A stretch of DNA of 64,000 bases, from assembly GCF_000738175.1 (NCBI RefSeq), contig NZ_JFCH01000011.1:1-64000 (forward strand). The letters run 5' to 3'. The first letter of the stretch is position 1. Each line of letters opens with the position of its first letter. The notes under the pieces were generated by a model. The model made no database searches. It had not been told where the DNA came from and was given only the letters and a program-made list of their open reading frames with translations. The translations under genes and the position numbers were made by a program. Below, in pieces: positions 1 through 8,923 of this stretch. The stretch comes from Corynebacterium jeikeium. GTDB taxonomy: Bacteria > Actinomycetota > Actinomycetes > Mycobacteriales > Mycobacteriaceae.

Positions 1-62
1 TGAGTGCGCTTGTAAACCTGCAGAGCTATGCGTCGCTGCTCCTTGGTGTATGAGCGGTTCAT
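1..62 (-). CDS. IS3-family transposase OrfA, N-terminal fragment (cut by window edge)
   Basis: Only about 20 codons are inside the window. They read MNRSYTKEQRRIALQVYKRT, which resembles the start of the small helix-turn-helix OrfA protein of IS3-type elements that binds the insertion sequence ends. A good ribosome binding site (GGAGG on the minus strand) lies about eight bases before the ATG at 62-60, so the start is well supported. Whether the rest of the gene is intact cannot be seen. Its leader lies directly beside the IS1249-like element, so two insertion sequences appear to abut here. Confidence 0.55.
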   Translation of the reverse strand, partial: MNRSYTKEQRRIALQVYKRT

Positions 63-150
63 GATGGAATCCTCCAAGATTCCGTCCGCATCCCCGAAAG
101 TGTGTCTGGATTCGGTGATTTGTAGTGGTTGACCTCTAGGTTTCAGGAAA

Positions 151-173
151 ATATATGCTCCAGGAGCATATAT
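151..173. repeat. Perfect palindrome in the IS leader
   Basis: Eleven-base arms ATATATGCTCC and GGAGCATATAT surround a single A. It lies inside the element, about 70 bp before the transposase start. RNA copied through it from outside would fold into a strong hairpin, a device some insertion sequences use to stop outside transcription from raising transposase levels. It could equally be a protein-binding site. Confidence 0.7.
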
Positions 174-244
174 CTGGCTCCGGGACGGTAAATCCACGGT
201 GTGGCAGCAGTGATGTGCTACATGCGGCGTGGTGTGGTGTCGCA

Positions 245-1423
245 ATGTCAAAGAACCAACCACGCTGCCACTGCGGCGGTGAGATGAAACGCAACGGCAC
301 CACCAGCAAAGGAACTACCAGGTGGCGATGCAAACACTGCGGCGCGTCGAGTGTGAAGCGCCGGATCGACATCACCAATTCCACGGGTTTTACCGCCTTC
401 ATTGACCATCTCACCACCGGCGCCAGCCTCGATACCATTGCCAGCCGTGTGGGATGCTCGCCGCGCACACTGCAACGCCGCTTCGAACCCTTCTGGCTCG
501 TTGACGTACCCGATCCAACCATCGGACACATCGGGCGGGTCTACGACCAGGTGTTTCTAGACGGCACATATACCGCCGGCGGCTGTTTGATCATTGCCGC
601 CACTATCGACCATGTCATCGCCTGGCACTGGTGCAAACACGAAACCACGCGCGACTACCAACGACTTCTCGAGCGCATCGAAGCCCCACTTATCGCCGTT
701 ATCGATGGCGGCCAGGGAGCGTTTAGCGCGATCAAAAAGTGCTGGCCCACCACGAAAATCCAGCGTTGCCTCGTGCACGCCCAACGCGTGGTACGCCGCT
801 ACACCACCTCACGTCCCCGCACTGATGCTGGGCGCACCATCTACCGACTGGCGCTGAAACTGACCCGGATCACCACCCTGGACCAAGCAGCAGCATGGGG
901 TGCGCAACTGCACGAATTCTCCACGATCTACCGTTCCTGGATGGACGAGAAAACCACGGTCAAAGACCCTAAAACAGGTACATGGACCCGCACGTGGACA
1001 CATCACAACGTGCGTAAGGCCTACAACAGCCTCAACCACCTCTGGCGCTCCGACCTGCTGTTTGTCTACCTCACCCCACCAGAAGGTGTGCTGGAGAAAA
1101 ACCGGATTAAATCCACCACCAACAGCCTTGAAGGCGGCATCAACTCCCAGATCAAACTACTTGCCAGAACACACCGCGGAAGATCAGGCGAACGACAACG
1201 CCGGATGCTGGATTGGTGGCTCTACTTAAAAACCGAACTGCCCGACGATCCAGCACGAATCGCCAGGCAGTCCAACTGGGGCCAGGACCAACTCGCCAAA
1301 GTTTCCACCCTGACCCAACACGAGAACCAAGCCGACCACGAAACAGGACGACCAGCCCTCTACGACAACGCTATCGACACCGACTACACCCACTCAATCG
1401 GCATCCAGAAAGGCCAAATCTAA
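245..1423 (+). CDS. IS1249-type transposase
   Basis: Protein of 392 residues that cuts and moves the element by a DDE-type reaction. The N-terminus has a zinc-ribbon pattern (CHCGG then CKHCG, residues about 8-35) followed by a helix-turn-helix-like stretch ending in SPRTLQRRF. Candidate catalytic residues are the Asp in VFLDGTY, the Asp in AVIDGGQG (followed by the C-x2-H motif QRCLVHAQR seen in IS256-like and Mutator-like enzymes), and the Glu in TTNSLEGGIN. The frame is open upstream to 155, but MSKNQPRC at 245 puts the zinc ribbon at the very N-terminus and I prefer it. The gene looks complete, so the element may be active. Confidence 0.85.
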   Translation: MSKNQPRCHCGGEMKRNGTTSKGTTRWRCKHCGASSVKRRIDITNSTGFTAFIDHLTTGASLDTIASRVGCSPRTLQRRFEPFWLVDVPDPTIGHIGRVYDQVFLDGTYTAGGCLIIAATIDHVIAWHWCKHETTRDYQRLLERIEAPLIAVIDGGQGAFSAIKKCWPTTKIQRCLVHAQRVVRRYTTSRPRTDAGRTIYRLALKLTRITTLDQAAAWGAQLHEFSTIYRSWMDEKTTVKDPKTGTWTRTWTHHNVRKAYNSLNHLWRSDLLFVYLTPPEGVLEKNRIKSTTNSLEGGINSQIKLLARTHRGRSGERQRRMLDWWLYLKTELPDDPARIARQSNWGQDQLAKVSTLTQHENQADHETGRPALYDNAIDTDYTHSIGIQKGQI

Positions 1424-1494
1424 CCCCCGCGCGACACGCCGAGCCAGACACACATTTTGTCGTTTAACCCGGACTAGGCCTTCTCAACGAGAAA

Positions 1495-1528
1495 ATCCCC
1501 TCGCCGGTATCTAAACCAACGAGGGGAT
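1495..1528 (-). terminator. Likely terminator of the initiator tRNA gene
   Basis: Nine-base stem ATCCCCTCG/CGAGGGGAT with a 16-base loop. On the minus strand it is followed by ATTTTCT. It lies just past the tRNA 3' end, between the tRNA and the insertion sequence. Confidence 0.65.
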
Positions 1529-1536
1529 CAATTTGT

Positions 1537-1609
1537 AGCGGGGGCAGGATTCGAACCTACGACCTCTGGGTTATGAGCCCAGCGAGCTACCGAGCTGCTC
1601 CACCCCGCG
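1537..1609 (-). tRNA. Initiator tRNA-fMet (CAU)
   Basis: Full cloverleaf on the minus strand: acceptor strand starting CGCGGGG, D-arm, anticodon CAT, T-arm GTAGG-TTCGAAT-CCTAC. Two features mark it as the initiator rather than elongator tRNA-Met: the first acceptor pair is mismatched (C1 against T72), and the anticodon stem ends in three consecutive G:C pairs (TGGG-CTCATAA-CCCA). The 3' CCA is not encoded, since the gene continues as A73 then CAA. Confidence 0.93.
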
Positions 1610-1669
1610 ACGAGTGCTGTACGCCATCGCGTCAGCGACTCCCCTACTGTAACGCAGAGCTTGGATAAA

Positions 1670-1699
1670 GTGAAATCGCCTGGTCATAGGCGATTTCAC
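1670..1699 (-). terminator. Terminator of the UPF0182 gene
   Basis: Perfect 11-bp stem (GTGAAATCGCC/GGCGATTTCAC) with an 8-base loop, followed on the minus strand by TTTATCC. It begins six bases after the stop codon of the gene at 1706-4771. Confidence 0.8.
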
Positions 1700-1705
1700 C
1701 AGAGA

Positions 1706-4700
1706 CTAGCGCTCAGTCTGCAGGTCCTGCACTGCCTTATCCAGCTCGTCCAGCGCCTTACCGAACTCCTCGAAGGTGCCGGACTCGCGGGTCTTGTTCA
1801 CCTTGTCCATCGCATCGCGCACGCGCTGCTCCGGAGCCGTATCGGTACCCTTGTCGTCGGACTTGCCGGCAGCGCCCTTCGCATCCGAGCTCTGCTCGTC
1901 CTTGGACTTGTCTGTGTCCTTGTCTGCACCCTTGGCCTTATCGCCCTTATCACCCTTGGCCCCATCCTTAGTCGGATCAACGACCGAACCGTCAATCTCC
2001 TGGATGTCAGTAGTGGAGGACGTCTTGATCCCTACCTGGTCCAGGGCCTCAGCAATGGTCGGGGCATAGCCCACCTGGCCGTTGTAGCTCACCAGCACGC
2101 GCAGCAGCTTCGGGAAGGCCGAATCCTGCCCACTGCGCTGCGAGTACACCGGCTCGACGTACAGGATCTGTCCGTCGCCCACCGGCAGCGTCAGCAGGTT
2201 ACCGTTCGTCAGGTCGTTCGTGCCCTTTAGCAGGGTACGCTCGCGGGCGATCTCGTCGGAGGACATCATCGTGTCCTGCGCCTGGTTCGGGCCCAGCGTC
2301 TGCGTGCCCGTCGGCAACACTCGCACGTTGATTTGTCCGTAGTTATCCGGGTCGGAGCCCACGGACATGTGCGCCGCCAGGAACTCACGGCGCAGGCCAC
2401 GGAACGGGGTAATCAGCTGGAACGACGGCTTGTTGGTCTCCGGGTCAGCCGCCACCACGTAGTACGGCGGCTGCGCATTATCTTGGCGGTCCTGCGGTGC
2501 CGTCGGATCCGTCGGCACGGACCAGAAAGAGTCGTTCTGGAAGAATACGCCCGGGTCGGAGACGTGGTACTTGGCGATGAGCTCGCGCTGCACCTTGAAC
2601 ATATCCTCCGGGTAGCGCAGGTGATCCTCCAGCTCCTTGCTGATCTCGGAGCGCGGCTTCACCACGTCCGGGAACGCGCCCCGCCACGCCTTCAGCACCG
2701 GGTCCGATTCATCGAAGGCGTACAGATCCACGCTACCGTCGTAGGCATCGACCACGGCCTTCACGGAATTGCGAATGTAGCCAACCTCATTGTCGACGAC
2801 CTGGGTTTCACTAACGCCGTCGGGATTAAGGGCGTCCGCAGTAGAATCAGTGAGCCCAATCCGCTCGGAGTAGGGCAGGTTATTCAACGTCGTGTAACCG
2901 TCAACGACCCACTTCACACGGCCGTCAATAACGATCGGATAGGTCTTGGAATCCGTGGTCAGCCACGGAGCAACCTTGTGCACACGCTCGCGGGGGTCGC
3001 GCTCGTAAAGAATCTTCGAGCCCTCACCAATACGGTCCGTCAGCAACATGTTCATCGACTCGAAGTGGGCCGAGAACATTAGGCGGTTGAAGTAGTTAGA
3101 GACATCCACACCACCGGTGCCGGTGTAGGTGTAATTGGATGCGTCGGTATCGTACTCCAACGGTTCACCCTCGGAATTGCCGACGATCGCGTAGTCAGAG
3201 TTGTTCTGGTTCGACGAAGCAATAACCGGACCGAAGTAGATGCGCGGCTGCTTAATATCCAGTTCCAGCTCGCCGCCCTGCTTACCGGACTGCATCGACT
3301 GCAGATCCGCGACCGTGTAGACCGGGTAGCCACCGCGGGCAGAGCCGACGTCGCGGGCGACCTCATCCACCTTGCGGGCTGGGGCTGCTACAAAGCCGTT
3401 GCCGTGGGTGTAGACCGTGTGGCGGTTGATCCAGTCGTTCTGGTTGCCGTCCAGGGTGTTCGGGTTCAGCTCGCGGGCGGCAACTACAAAGTCGCGCATC
3501 TTGCCGTCCACCTCGTAGCGATCGATCGCCAGCTCGTCCGGGAACCCGTAGAAGTTACGCAGCTGCTGTTGCTGGGTGAACGTCGGGCTCAGCACCTCCG
3601 GGTCCAGCAGGCGCACGTTAGAGAGGGTGGCGGAGTCGTCCGCAACGGCCTTCTTCTGCTCCTTCGAGGCCGCATCTCCAGCAGCACCCCAGTCACGGTC
3701 GTAGGTGACCTTGTCGTCACCAATGCCGTAGGCGTACCGGGTAGCCTCGATGTTGCGGGCGATGTACTCGCGCTCCTTCTCCGCACGGTTCGGGTTGACG
3801 GAGAACTGCTCCAGCATCGCAGGCCACGCCAGCCCCACGGTCAGCGAAGAACCCACCATCAACGCCACCGCCAGCGCCGGGATGCGCAGGTCGCGGAGAA
3901 CAATCGTTATGAAGAACATGGCTGCCACGAAGATCGAGATCACCAGCAGCACAATCTGTGCAGGCAGTACAGCGTTGACGTCCGTGTAGGAGGCACCCGT
4001 GAAGGTTTCGTGCGAACGGGTAAGCAACCCGTAGCGGTCGAACCAGTAGCCGACTGCCTTAAGCAACATCCATGCACCGGCAATGACCGCCAGCTGACGG
4101 CGGGCATTCGTAGAGATAGAGGCTTTCTCCCCCACCCGCGGGTTACCCGTCGTGATGGATCCCAGCAGGTAGTGGCCAATGCCGTTGATCACAAAGGCCA
4201 GGATCAGCAGCACGCTGAAGGTGGAGACCAGCATCTGCAGGAAAGGCAGATTAAAGGCGTAAAAACCCAAGTCCTTGTCGAACTGCGGATCGTGCACGCC
4301 AAAGTTCGACCCGTTCAGGAATAACAGCACCGAACGCCAGTTGGATTGCACGATCATGCCGGTGATCACACCCACGAACAGCGGAATGCCCACCAGGAAG
4401 GGGCGCATGTTGCGGCGGATCAGCGGTCGGTACTCAGCCAGGGGCGAGGAGGTTCCCAGGGATTCGATCTCGTCCGGCCGCGCCCGGTAAGCCAGATACG
4501 CGGCCAGCCAGGAGATCAGTGCACCGATCAGTCCAAAGACTGCGAAGAGCACCAGTCGAGTCACAATCACATTCATGAACACACCCTGGTAATCCACGCT
4601 GCGGAACCAGGCGAAGTCGGTGTACGTGCTCACCACCACCGGCACGATGAAGATCATGATGGCGATGGCTGCCACCAGGATCCCCAGGAATTTCGAGCGC

Positions 4701-4771
4701 CTGCTCGACCCTGGGGTGGACGGGAACGGCTGCTTCGGGCGACCCGAAGACGGTGGCGTGGGCGTGCTCAA
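1706..4771 (-). CDS. UPF0182 family large membrane protein
   Basis: Protein of 1021 residues matching the UPF0182/COG1615 family (Rv3193c in M. tuberculosis); molecular function unknown. The N-terminal third carries about seven hydrophobic segments (for example IVAAIAIMIFIVPVVV near residue 35 and LVLFAVFGLIGALISWLAAYLA near 75). Residues about 350-900 form a large polar, probably extracytoplasmic part rich in Tyr, Asn and Asp. The C-terminal 90 residues are a very charged Lys/Asp/Gly tail (KGDKGDKAKGADKDTDK) ending in a short helix-like stretch. It is the first gene of the conserved Rv3193c-Rv3198c order. Transcribed alone, with its own terminator. Confidence 0.9.
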   Translation of the reverse strand: MSTPTPPSSGRPKQPFPSTPGSSRRSKFLGILVAAIAIMIFIVPVVVSTYTDFAWFRSVDYQGVFMNVIVTRLVLFAVFGLIGALISWLAAYLAYRARPDEIESLGTSSPLAEYRPLIRRNMRPFLVGIPLFVGVITGMIVQSNWRSVLLFLNGSNFGVHDPQFDKDLGFYAFNLPFLQMLVSTFSVLLILAFVINGIGHYLLGSITTGNPRVGEKASISTNARRQLAVIAGAWMLLKAVGYWFDRYGLLTRSHETFTGASYTDVNAVLPAQIVLLVISIFVAAMFFITIVLRDLRIPALAVALMVGSSLTVGLAWPAMLEQFSVNPNRAEKEREYIARNIEATRYAYGIGDDKVTYDRDWGAAGDAASKEQKKAVADDSATLSNVRLLDPEVLSPTFTQQQQLRNFYGFPDELAIDRYEVDGKMRDFVVAARELNPNTLDGNQNDWINRHTVYTHGNGFVAAPARKVDEVARDVGSARGGYPVYTVADLQSMQSGKQGGELELDIKQPRIYFGPVIASSNQNNSDYAIVGNSEGEPLEYDTDASNYTYTGTGGVDVSNYFNRLMFSAHFESMNMLLTDRIGEGSKILYERDPRERVHKVAPWLTTDSKTYPIVIDGRVKWVVDGYTTLNNLPYSERIGLTDSTADALNPDGVSETQVVDNEVGYIRNSVKAVVDAYDGSVDLYAFDESDPVLKAWRGAFPDVVKPRSEISKELEDHLRYPEDMFKVQRELIAKYHVSDPGVFFQNDSFWSVPTDPTAPQDRQDNAQPPYYVVAADPETNKPSFQLITPFRGLRREFLAAHMSVGSDPDNYGQINVRVLPTGTQTLGPNQAQDTMMSSDEIARERTLLKGTNDLTNGNLLTLPVGDGQILYVEPVYSQRSGQDSAFPKLLRVLVSYNGQVGYAPTIAEALDQVGIKTSSTTDIQEIDGSVVDPTKDGAKGDKGDKAKGADKDTDKSKDEQSSDAKGAAGKSDDKGTDTAPEQRVRDAMDKVNKTRESGTFEEFGKALDELDKAVQDLQTER

Positions 4772-4902
4772 GGCTTAAATACTCTCCTGCTAATCGCACC
4801 TGTGGGTATCGCTGATCGCGATGTTTCTACCAGGATACGTACAATTCTTAAAGCCTCATAACAAACCCCAACCCATCCCCCAACGAAAGAAAGGCATCAC
4901 GA

Positions 4903-5463
4903 ATGACCTCTCCCGATTCCTCCCCGAACGTCGATCTGCAGGACGAGCGCGTGCTCAACGCAGCTCTGCGCGAGGCCGTGGACTTCGTGCAGGCCGAGGG
5001 CTGGGATCAACCGGCCACCCTTTTTGCCCTGGTTCCGGCCTCGCTAATCGCCGATGCCGCGCCCCAGGCCTTCGACGACGATGCCCCGGCCAACCCATTG
5101 GCCCTGGTGGTGCAGGAGGACATCCCGGAGCATATCCGCCCTGGCAGTGAGGAACTTGGCCAGTTCCTCGCCACCATCCGCTGGCCCGCCCCCGTCGTCG
5201 GGGCGATCCTCGCCCAGGAGATCACCTTCTCCAACGCCGCGTCCGGTGCGGACCCTGCCCCGCGCCAGGCTCGTTTGTTCAGCGGAATTCTTTGTGACGC
5301 CGACTTTTCCGGCCCCGAGCGTTCCCTTATCCAGCTCCGCCCCAGCGAGGAGGAGCTTGCGGAAGATCCCTTCGGCCAGGACAAGGTGCAGCTGCTCGGC
5401 GGGGACGACATCGCCCCCGGCGTAATTCACACCCTGCGCGCCACCTTCGAGGCTGATGAATAG
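4903..5463 (+). CDS. PPA1309 family conserved protein
   Basis: Soluble, acidic protein of 186 residues resembling the actinobacterial PPA1309 family, whose function is not known. There is no signal peptide, membrane segment or recognisable catalytic motif. The start has a purine-rich site (AAAGAAAGG) about ten bases upstream. It converges with the protease gene at 5488, with only 24 bp between the stops, and that gap holds only a weak inverted repeat. Confidence 0.8.
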   Translation: MTSPDSSPNVDLQDERVLNAALREAVDFVQAEGWDQPATLFALVPASLIADAAPQAFDDDAPANPLALVVQEDIPEHIRPGSEELGQFLATIRWPAPVVGAILAQEITFSNAASGADPAPRQARLFSGILCDADFSGPERSLIQLRPSEEELAEDPFGQDKVQLLGGDDIAPGVIHTLRATFEADE

Positions 5464-5487
5464 GCCCTACCTGTAAACGCTACTTGG

Positions 5488-6567
5488 CTACTTGCAGGTA
5501 TCGGCCTGCTTGCCGTCGTTGTAATCCTGAAGGTCCTTGATCGCATCGTCGAGCGTATCGACTTTCAGCAGGGTGATCCCCTCCGGCGGCTCGTGGACCG
5601 CTTCGGCGCAGTTCTGCGCCGGCACTAGGAACACCTCTGCACCGGCTCCCTTGGCAGCGGCGATCTTGTGAGTGATGCCACCAATCGGGCCGACCTTGCC
5701 TGCGGCGTCAATAGTTCCGGTGCCGGCGACGAACTTCCCACCTGTCAGTTCCTCGGGCGTCAGCTTGTCGACGACCGCCATAGAGAACATCAGTCCGGCG
5801 GACGGGCCGCCGATGTCGGTCAGGTTGTACTCCACCTTGATGTCACCGCCCGGCTGAGCAACGGCCGTCACGCCGAGGAAGGCAGTGTCCTTCGGATGGT
5901 CGCCACGCACCTCCTCCGGTAGTTCGGCGAGCTTGACCTTGATGTCCTTGTCCTTCTCCTGGCGCTTGACGGTGACGGTGACCTCATCACCCGGCTTGTA
6001 GCCCTTGATTTTGTCGGACAGTTCGCTGGGCAGCGTGATCTTCTCCCCATCGACCTTGGTGATGATGTCGTTGACCTCGATCTTGCCCTGTGCGGGGGAA
6101 TCCTCGGAGATCTCCAGCGCCATGGTCTCCAGGGGCTTGTCCAGGTGGTTCATCGCCGAAATCGTGGCGTTGGACTCCGAATTGGCGAAAGCGGCGGCAT
6201 TCTGGCGCTGTACTTCCTCCGAAGACTTGCCTGAGGGGAATACATGCTCAATCGGCACCAGGGTGTCGTCCGTGGAGATCCAGCGCTTCAAGGCCTGTGG
6301 CAACGTCATGCTCGTGCGGACGGACACGGTGGTCATGTTGAGGTTTCCGCTGGTTGGGTGAGTCTTCGCGCCACTGATATCTACGACCTCCTGGCCATCG
6401 ATCTCGCCCAGAGTATTGAACGTCGGCCCGTTCCCCTCGGCTGCATAGGGGACGGTCAAGTCAATGTTGGTGCCGGGGATCGACGGCAGTCCAAGGAGGG
6501 AAAAGATCGCCACGACGGGCACTGCGCCCACGACGATGGTGCGATTTCGCCTGTTCCAGAATTTCAC
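5488..6567 (-). CDS. Membrane-anchored PDZ/Lon-type serine protease (YlbL family)
   Basis: Protein of 359 residues. An N-terminal hydrophobic anchor (about residues 10-28) is followed by a PDZ domain (about 140-215, with SPAQGKIEVNDIITKVDGE) and a Lon-like S16 peptidase domain. The Ser-Lys catalytic pair is visible: Ser256 in GGPSAGL and Lys301 in GGITHK. It probably degrades or trims proteins outside the membrane. The GTG at 6567-6565 (MKFWNRRNRT) is the chosen start because the positive residues directly precede the anchor. The frame stays open far upstream, antisense to the next gene, but that extension is an artefact of high GC. The M. tuberculosis counterpart is Rv3194c. Confidence 0.87.
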   Translation of the reverse strand: MKFWNRRNRTIVVGAVPVVAIFSLLGLPSIPGTNIDLTVPYAAEGNGPTFNTLGEIDGQEVVDISGAKTHPTSGNLNMTTVSVRTSMTLPQALKRWISTDDTLVPIEHVFPSGKSSEEVQRQNAAAFANSESNATISAMNHLDKPLETMALEISEDSPAQGKIEVNDIITKVDGEKITLPSELSDKIKGYKPGDEVTVTVKRQEKDKDIKVKLAELPEEVRGDHPKDTAFLGVTAVAQPGGDIKVEYNLTDIGGPSAGLMFSMAVVDKLTPEELTGGKFVAGTGTIDAAGKVGPIGGITHKIAAAKGAGAEVFLVPAQNCAEAVHEPPEGITLLKVDTLDDAIKDLQDYNDGKQADTCK

Positions 6568-6711
6568 CCGCCCAACTTTACATGCTTCACCGGCCCGGTT
6601 TGCCCACCCCGGCACAGGCCGAACCCTGTTCGCTCTCAGCACACGCAAATAGGCGCCTTTGCGGCCTTTCGAGGTCGTTTTCACCCTGCAACAGTCGGTA
6701 CGGTGGGGTAC

Positions 6712-8202
6712 ATGAGTAAATTCGGTTTTGGCTTCCACGGCCCGCACGATTCCGATGACGACCGCGACAAAGACGGCGATAAAGACGGCGACAACAACCG
6801 CGACGAAAACGGGAACCAGAACAACCCGTTCGGCTTCTTCTTCGGCGGCCCCATGGGCGGCGGCGCCGGCGGTATGAACGGCGGCGCGGGCAACATGGGG
6901 GCAGGCAACCTGGGCGACATCCTGAACCAGTTTGGTTCCATGCTCTCCGGATTCGGTACAGACATGAACAGTGCCGAGGGCCGGGGGCCGGTCAACTACG
7001 GGCTGGCCAAGCGCACCGCGCGCCAGCGGATCGCCGCCACTAACAAGGACACCCGCCCCAGCCAGAACGACTCGCAGGCGGTAGCCGATTCCGTTCGTCT
7101 GGCCGAGCTGTGGCTGGACGAGGCCACCAACCTGCCCGCGGGCGCCTCCGGCTCCGTGGCCTTCGGCCCGGCGCAGTGGCTGGACGAAACCTTCGAAACG
7201 TGGAAGCGCGTGGTCACTCCCCTGGCCGACAAGCTCGGCGACGCTGCCCTGGGTGGCGTGCCGGAGGAAATGCGCAGCCAGCTCGGCCCGCTGGCGGGAA
7301 TGATGAAGCAAATCAACGCCATGAACTTCGGCGCCCAGTTGGGCAACACCCTGGGCGCGATGGCCACCGACGTGGTGCTTTCCACCCAGTGGGGCGTGCC
7401 GCTGGCCGAGGGCGATACCGCCGCCATCGCAACCGAACACCTGGATTCCATGGCCAAGAAGTTGGGCTGCGAGCCCCGCGAGGCACTGATCTACCTGGCC
7501 GCCCGCGAGGCCGCGCATCTGCGCCTGTTCAAGCACGTCCCGTGGCTGGTGGAGCGCCTCATCCTGGACGTCGAGGAGTTCGCCGCCGGCCTGTCGCTGG
7601 ACTACTCCGCCATTGAGGAAGCCACCCGGGAGATCACCCCGGAATCCATGAACGATCCGGCGAAGATGCAGGAGATGATGGAGCGGATGCAGGGCCAGGA
7701 TCTCTCCCCCCAGGTCGTCTCCACCAACGCCCATGCCCGCGAACGCCTGGAAACCAGCCTGTCGCTCATCGAGGGCTGGGTGGATTATGTCGTGGGCTCC
7801 GCCTTGAATTCGCGCATCCCCGGCGCGGCCATGATCGGTGCGGCCTGGTCCGAGTTCCGCAACAACGGCTCCCCCGCCATGGATGCGCTGACTAAGGCCG
7901 TCGGAATCAGCTTCACTGCTCCGAAGGCAAACGAGGCAGCCGAGCTGTGGCGCAAGCTGGATGATGCGGTGGGCGTCACTAAGCGCGACGGCGTGTGGGA
8001 CCACCCCGACTTCCTTCCCGTGGCCTCCGACCTGGACAACCCGGCGGCCTTCATCAGCAGCGTGGCTTTCGACGAGGACGAGATGGAGGACTTCAACCCC
8101 ATCAGCGAGATCGAGAAGCTGGAGCGGGAGCTCAACGAAAATCGCGGCGACGAAGACGGCGAAGACGGCGCCGGCGAGAACGACGACAGCGACAAAGAGT
8201 AG
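6712..8202 (+). CDS. Zinc-dependent metalloprotease-like protein, DUF2342 family
   Basis: Protein of 496 residues of the DUF2342/TIGR03624 family (Rv3195 position), often named zinc-dependent metalloprotease although the chemistry is not well established. The family core covers residues about 90-440. Its signature region LAAREAAHLRLFKHVPWL carries candidate metal-binding Glu and His, but there is no classical HExxH. The N-terminal 75 residues are low complexity: an Asp-rich run (DDDRDKDGDKDGDNN), then Gly/Met-rich sequence. The last 40 residues are acidic. The stop is directly followed by the convergent gene at 8203. Confidence 0.82.
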   Translation: MSKFGFGFHGPHDSDDDRDKDGDKDGDNNRDENGNQNNPFGFFFGGPMGGGAGGMNGGAGNMGAGNLGDILNQFGSMLSGFGTDMNSAEGRGPVNYGLAKRTARQRIAATNKDTRPSQNDSQAVADSVRLAELWLDEATNLPAGASGSVAFGPAQWLDETFETWKRVVTPLADKLGDAALGGVPEEMRSQLGPLAGMMKQINAMNFGAQLGNTLGAMATDVVLSTQWGVPLAEGDTAAIATEHLDSMAKKLGCEPREALIYLAAREAAHLRLFKHVPWLVERLILDVEEFAAGLSLDYSAIEEATREITPESMNDPAKMQEMMERMQGQDLSPQVVSTNAHARERLETSLSLIEGWVDYVVGSALNSRIPGAAMIGAAWSEFRNNGSPAMDALTKAVGISFTAPKANEAAELWRKLDDAVGVTKRDGVWDHPDFLPVASDLDNPAAFISSVAFDEDEMEDFNPISEIEKLERELNENRGDEDGEDGAGENDDSDKE

Positions 8203-8793
8203 CTAGCCGCGCATCCCCCAGCGCTTAAAAGCCTCCAGGTAGCCCTGCGCCTTCTCCAGCTCCGGGGTGCGCGCCTCCCATTTACGAAACTCCGGGCCGT
8301 GATTCGGCACGAACGTGTGGATCAGCTCGTGGATAATCACCGCATCCAGCACGTAGCCGGGCACTTCCTGCAACTGGTGGGCGATCCGGATGCGCTTGGA
8401 CTGCACCGAGCAGCTGCCCCAGCGCGTGTTCATGTTCGTGACGAACTTGATCTCCCCGATTGTCGCCCGGCCGCCGAGGTACTTGTCGTTGAGCTGCACC
8501 GCCCGCGCTGCTAACTCCTTGTTGCCCATTGTTTGACGCCGACTCTTCAGCGCCTTACCCACCAGCTCTACGCTGATTCTGCGCAGCTCGGCCTCTCCGA
8601 TGGCCGCGGGCGACATGACCAAGAACCCATCGCCTTCTTCCCGCACCGCAACTGTCTTCTTGCGCCGGGTGGACAGGCGGATGGTGATGGGCGGAACCGT
8701 GGAGTCTGACCCCAGGTGGGTCGCAAGATCCTCCTGCACCTCGCGGGCCAACCGCTGCGGGTCGATCGCCTGGGAGCGGAAGGAGGGGGCCAT
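8203..8793 (-). CDS. YgjP/M48-type metal-dependent hydrolase (DUF45)
   Basis: Protein of 196 residues. The zinc motif H155-E-L-I-H159 is present, with a further His165 (PNHGPEF), and the family WGSC motif lies at residues 125-128. This is the SprT/YgjP-like fold, and homologues are annotated as M48-family metallopeptidases or UTP pyrophosphatase-like proteins. No signal peptide is seen, so it is probably cytoplasmic. In vivo substrate unknown. It converges without a gap with the DUF2342 gene. Confidence 0.85.
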   Translation of the reverse strand: MAPSFRSQAIDPQRLAREVQEDLATHLGSDSTVPPITIRLSTRRKKTVAVREEGDGFLVMSPAAIGEAELRRISVELVGKALKSRRQTMGNKELAARAVQLNDKYLGGRATIGEIKFVTNMNTRWGSCSVQSKRIRIAHQLQEVPGYVLDAVIIHELIHTFVPNHGPEFRKWEARTPELEKAQGYLEAFKRWGMRG

Positions 8794-8923
8794 CGGAACA
8801 ACCTTTCCACCAGCGAGGACGATGCTGCGCTGCTAGGGTGAAAGGCGACTGCACAGCGCGCATGGGGAGCGCAGGCTGTCGCACTGGGGATCTAAGGTGA
8901 CAGGGGTTTAGGGGAATGCAATC

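Larger units (their letters stand above)
95..1465. mobile_element. IS1249-like insertion sequence, approximate limits
   Basis: One transposase gene is flanked by an inverted repeat: GTGTGTCTGG at 100-109 and its complement CCAGACACAC at 1444-1453, with further imperfect similarity on both sides. The span of about 1.37 kb is close to the size I remember for IS1249 (about 1.39 kb). Exact ends are uncertain, and I could not find an 8-bp target duplication next to the repeats. The element sits about 70 bp beyond the 3' end of an initiator tRNA gene. Confidence 0.6.

Noticed and set aside
176-1480. Alternative IS limits based on GGCTCCGGGACGG and GGCCTAGTCCGGG
   Set aside because: Only about 13 of 22 positions match, whereas GTGTGTCTGG/CCAGACACAC is exact and gives a size nearer to IS1249.
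6568-8004. 479-codon upstream extension of the PDZ protease frame
   Set aside because: It is antisense to the DUF2342 gene, reads as low-complexity Gly/Val/His sequence, and the real GTG start directly precedes a signal anchor.
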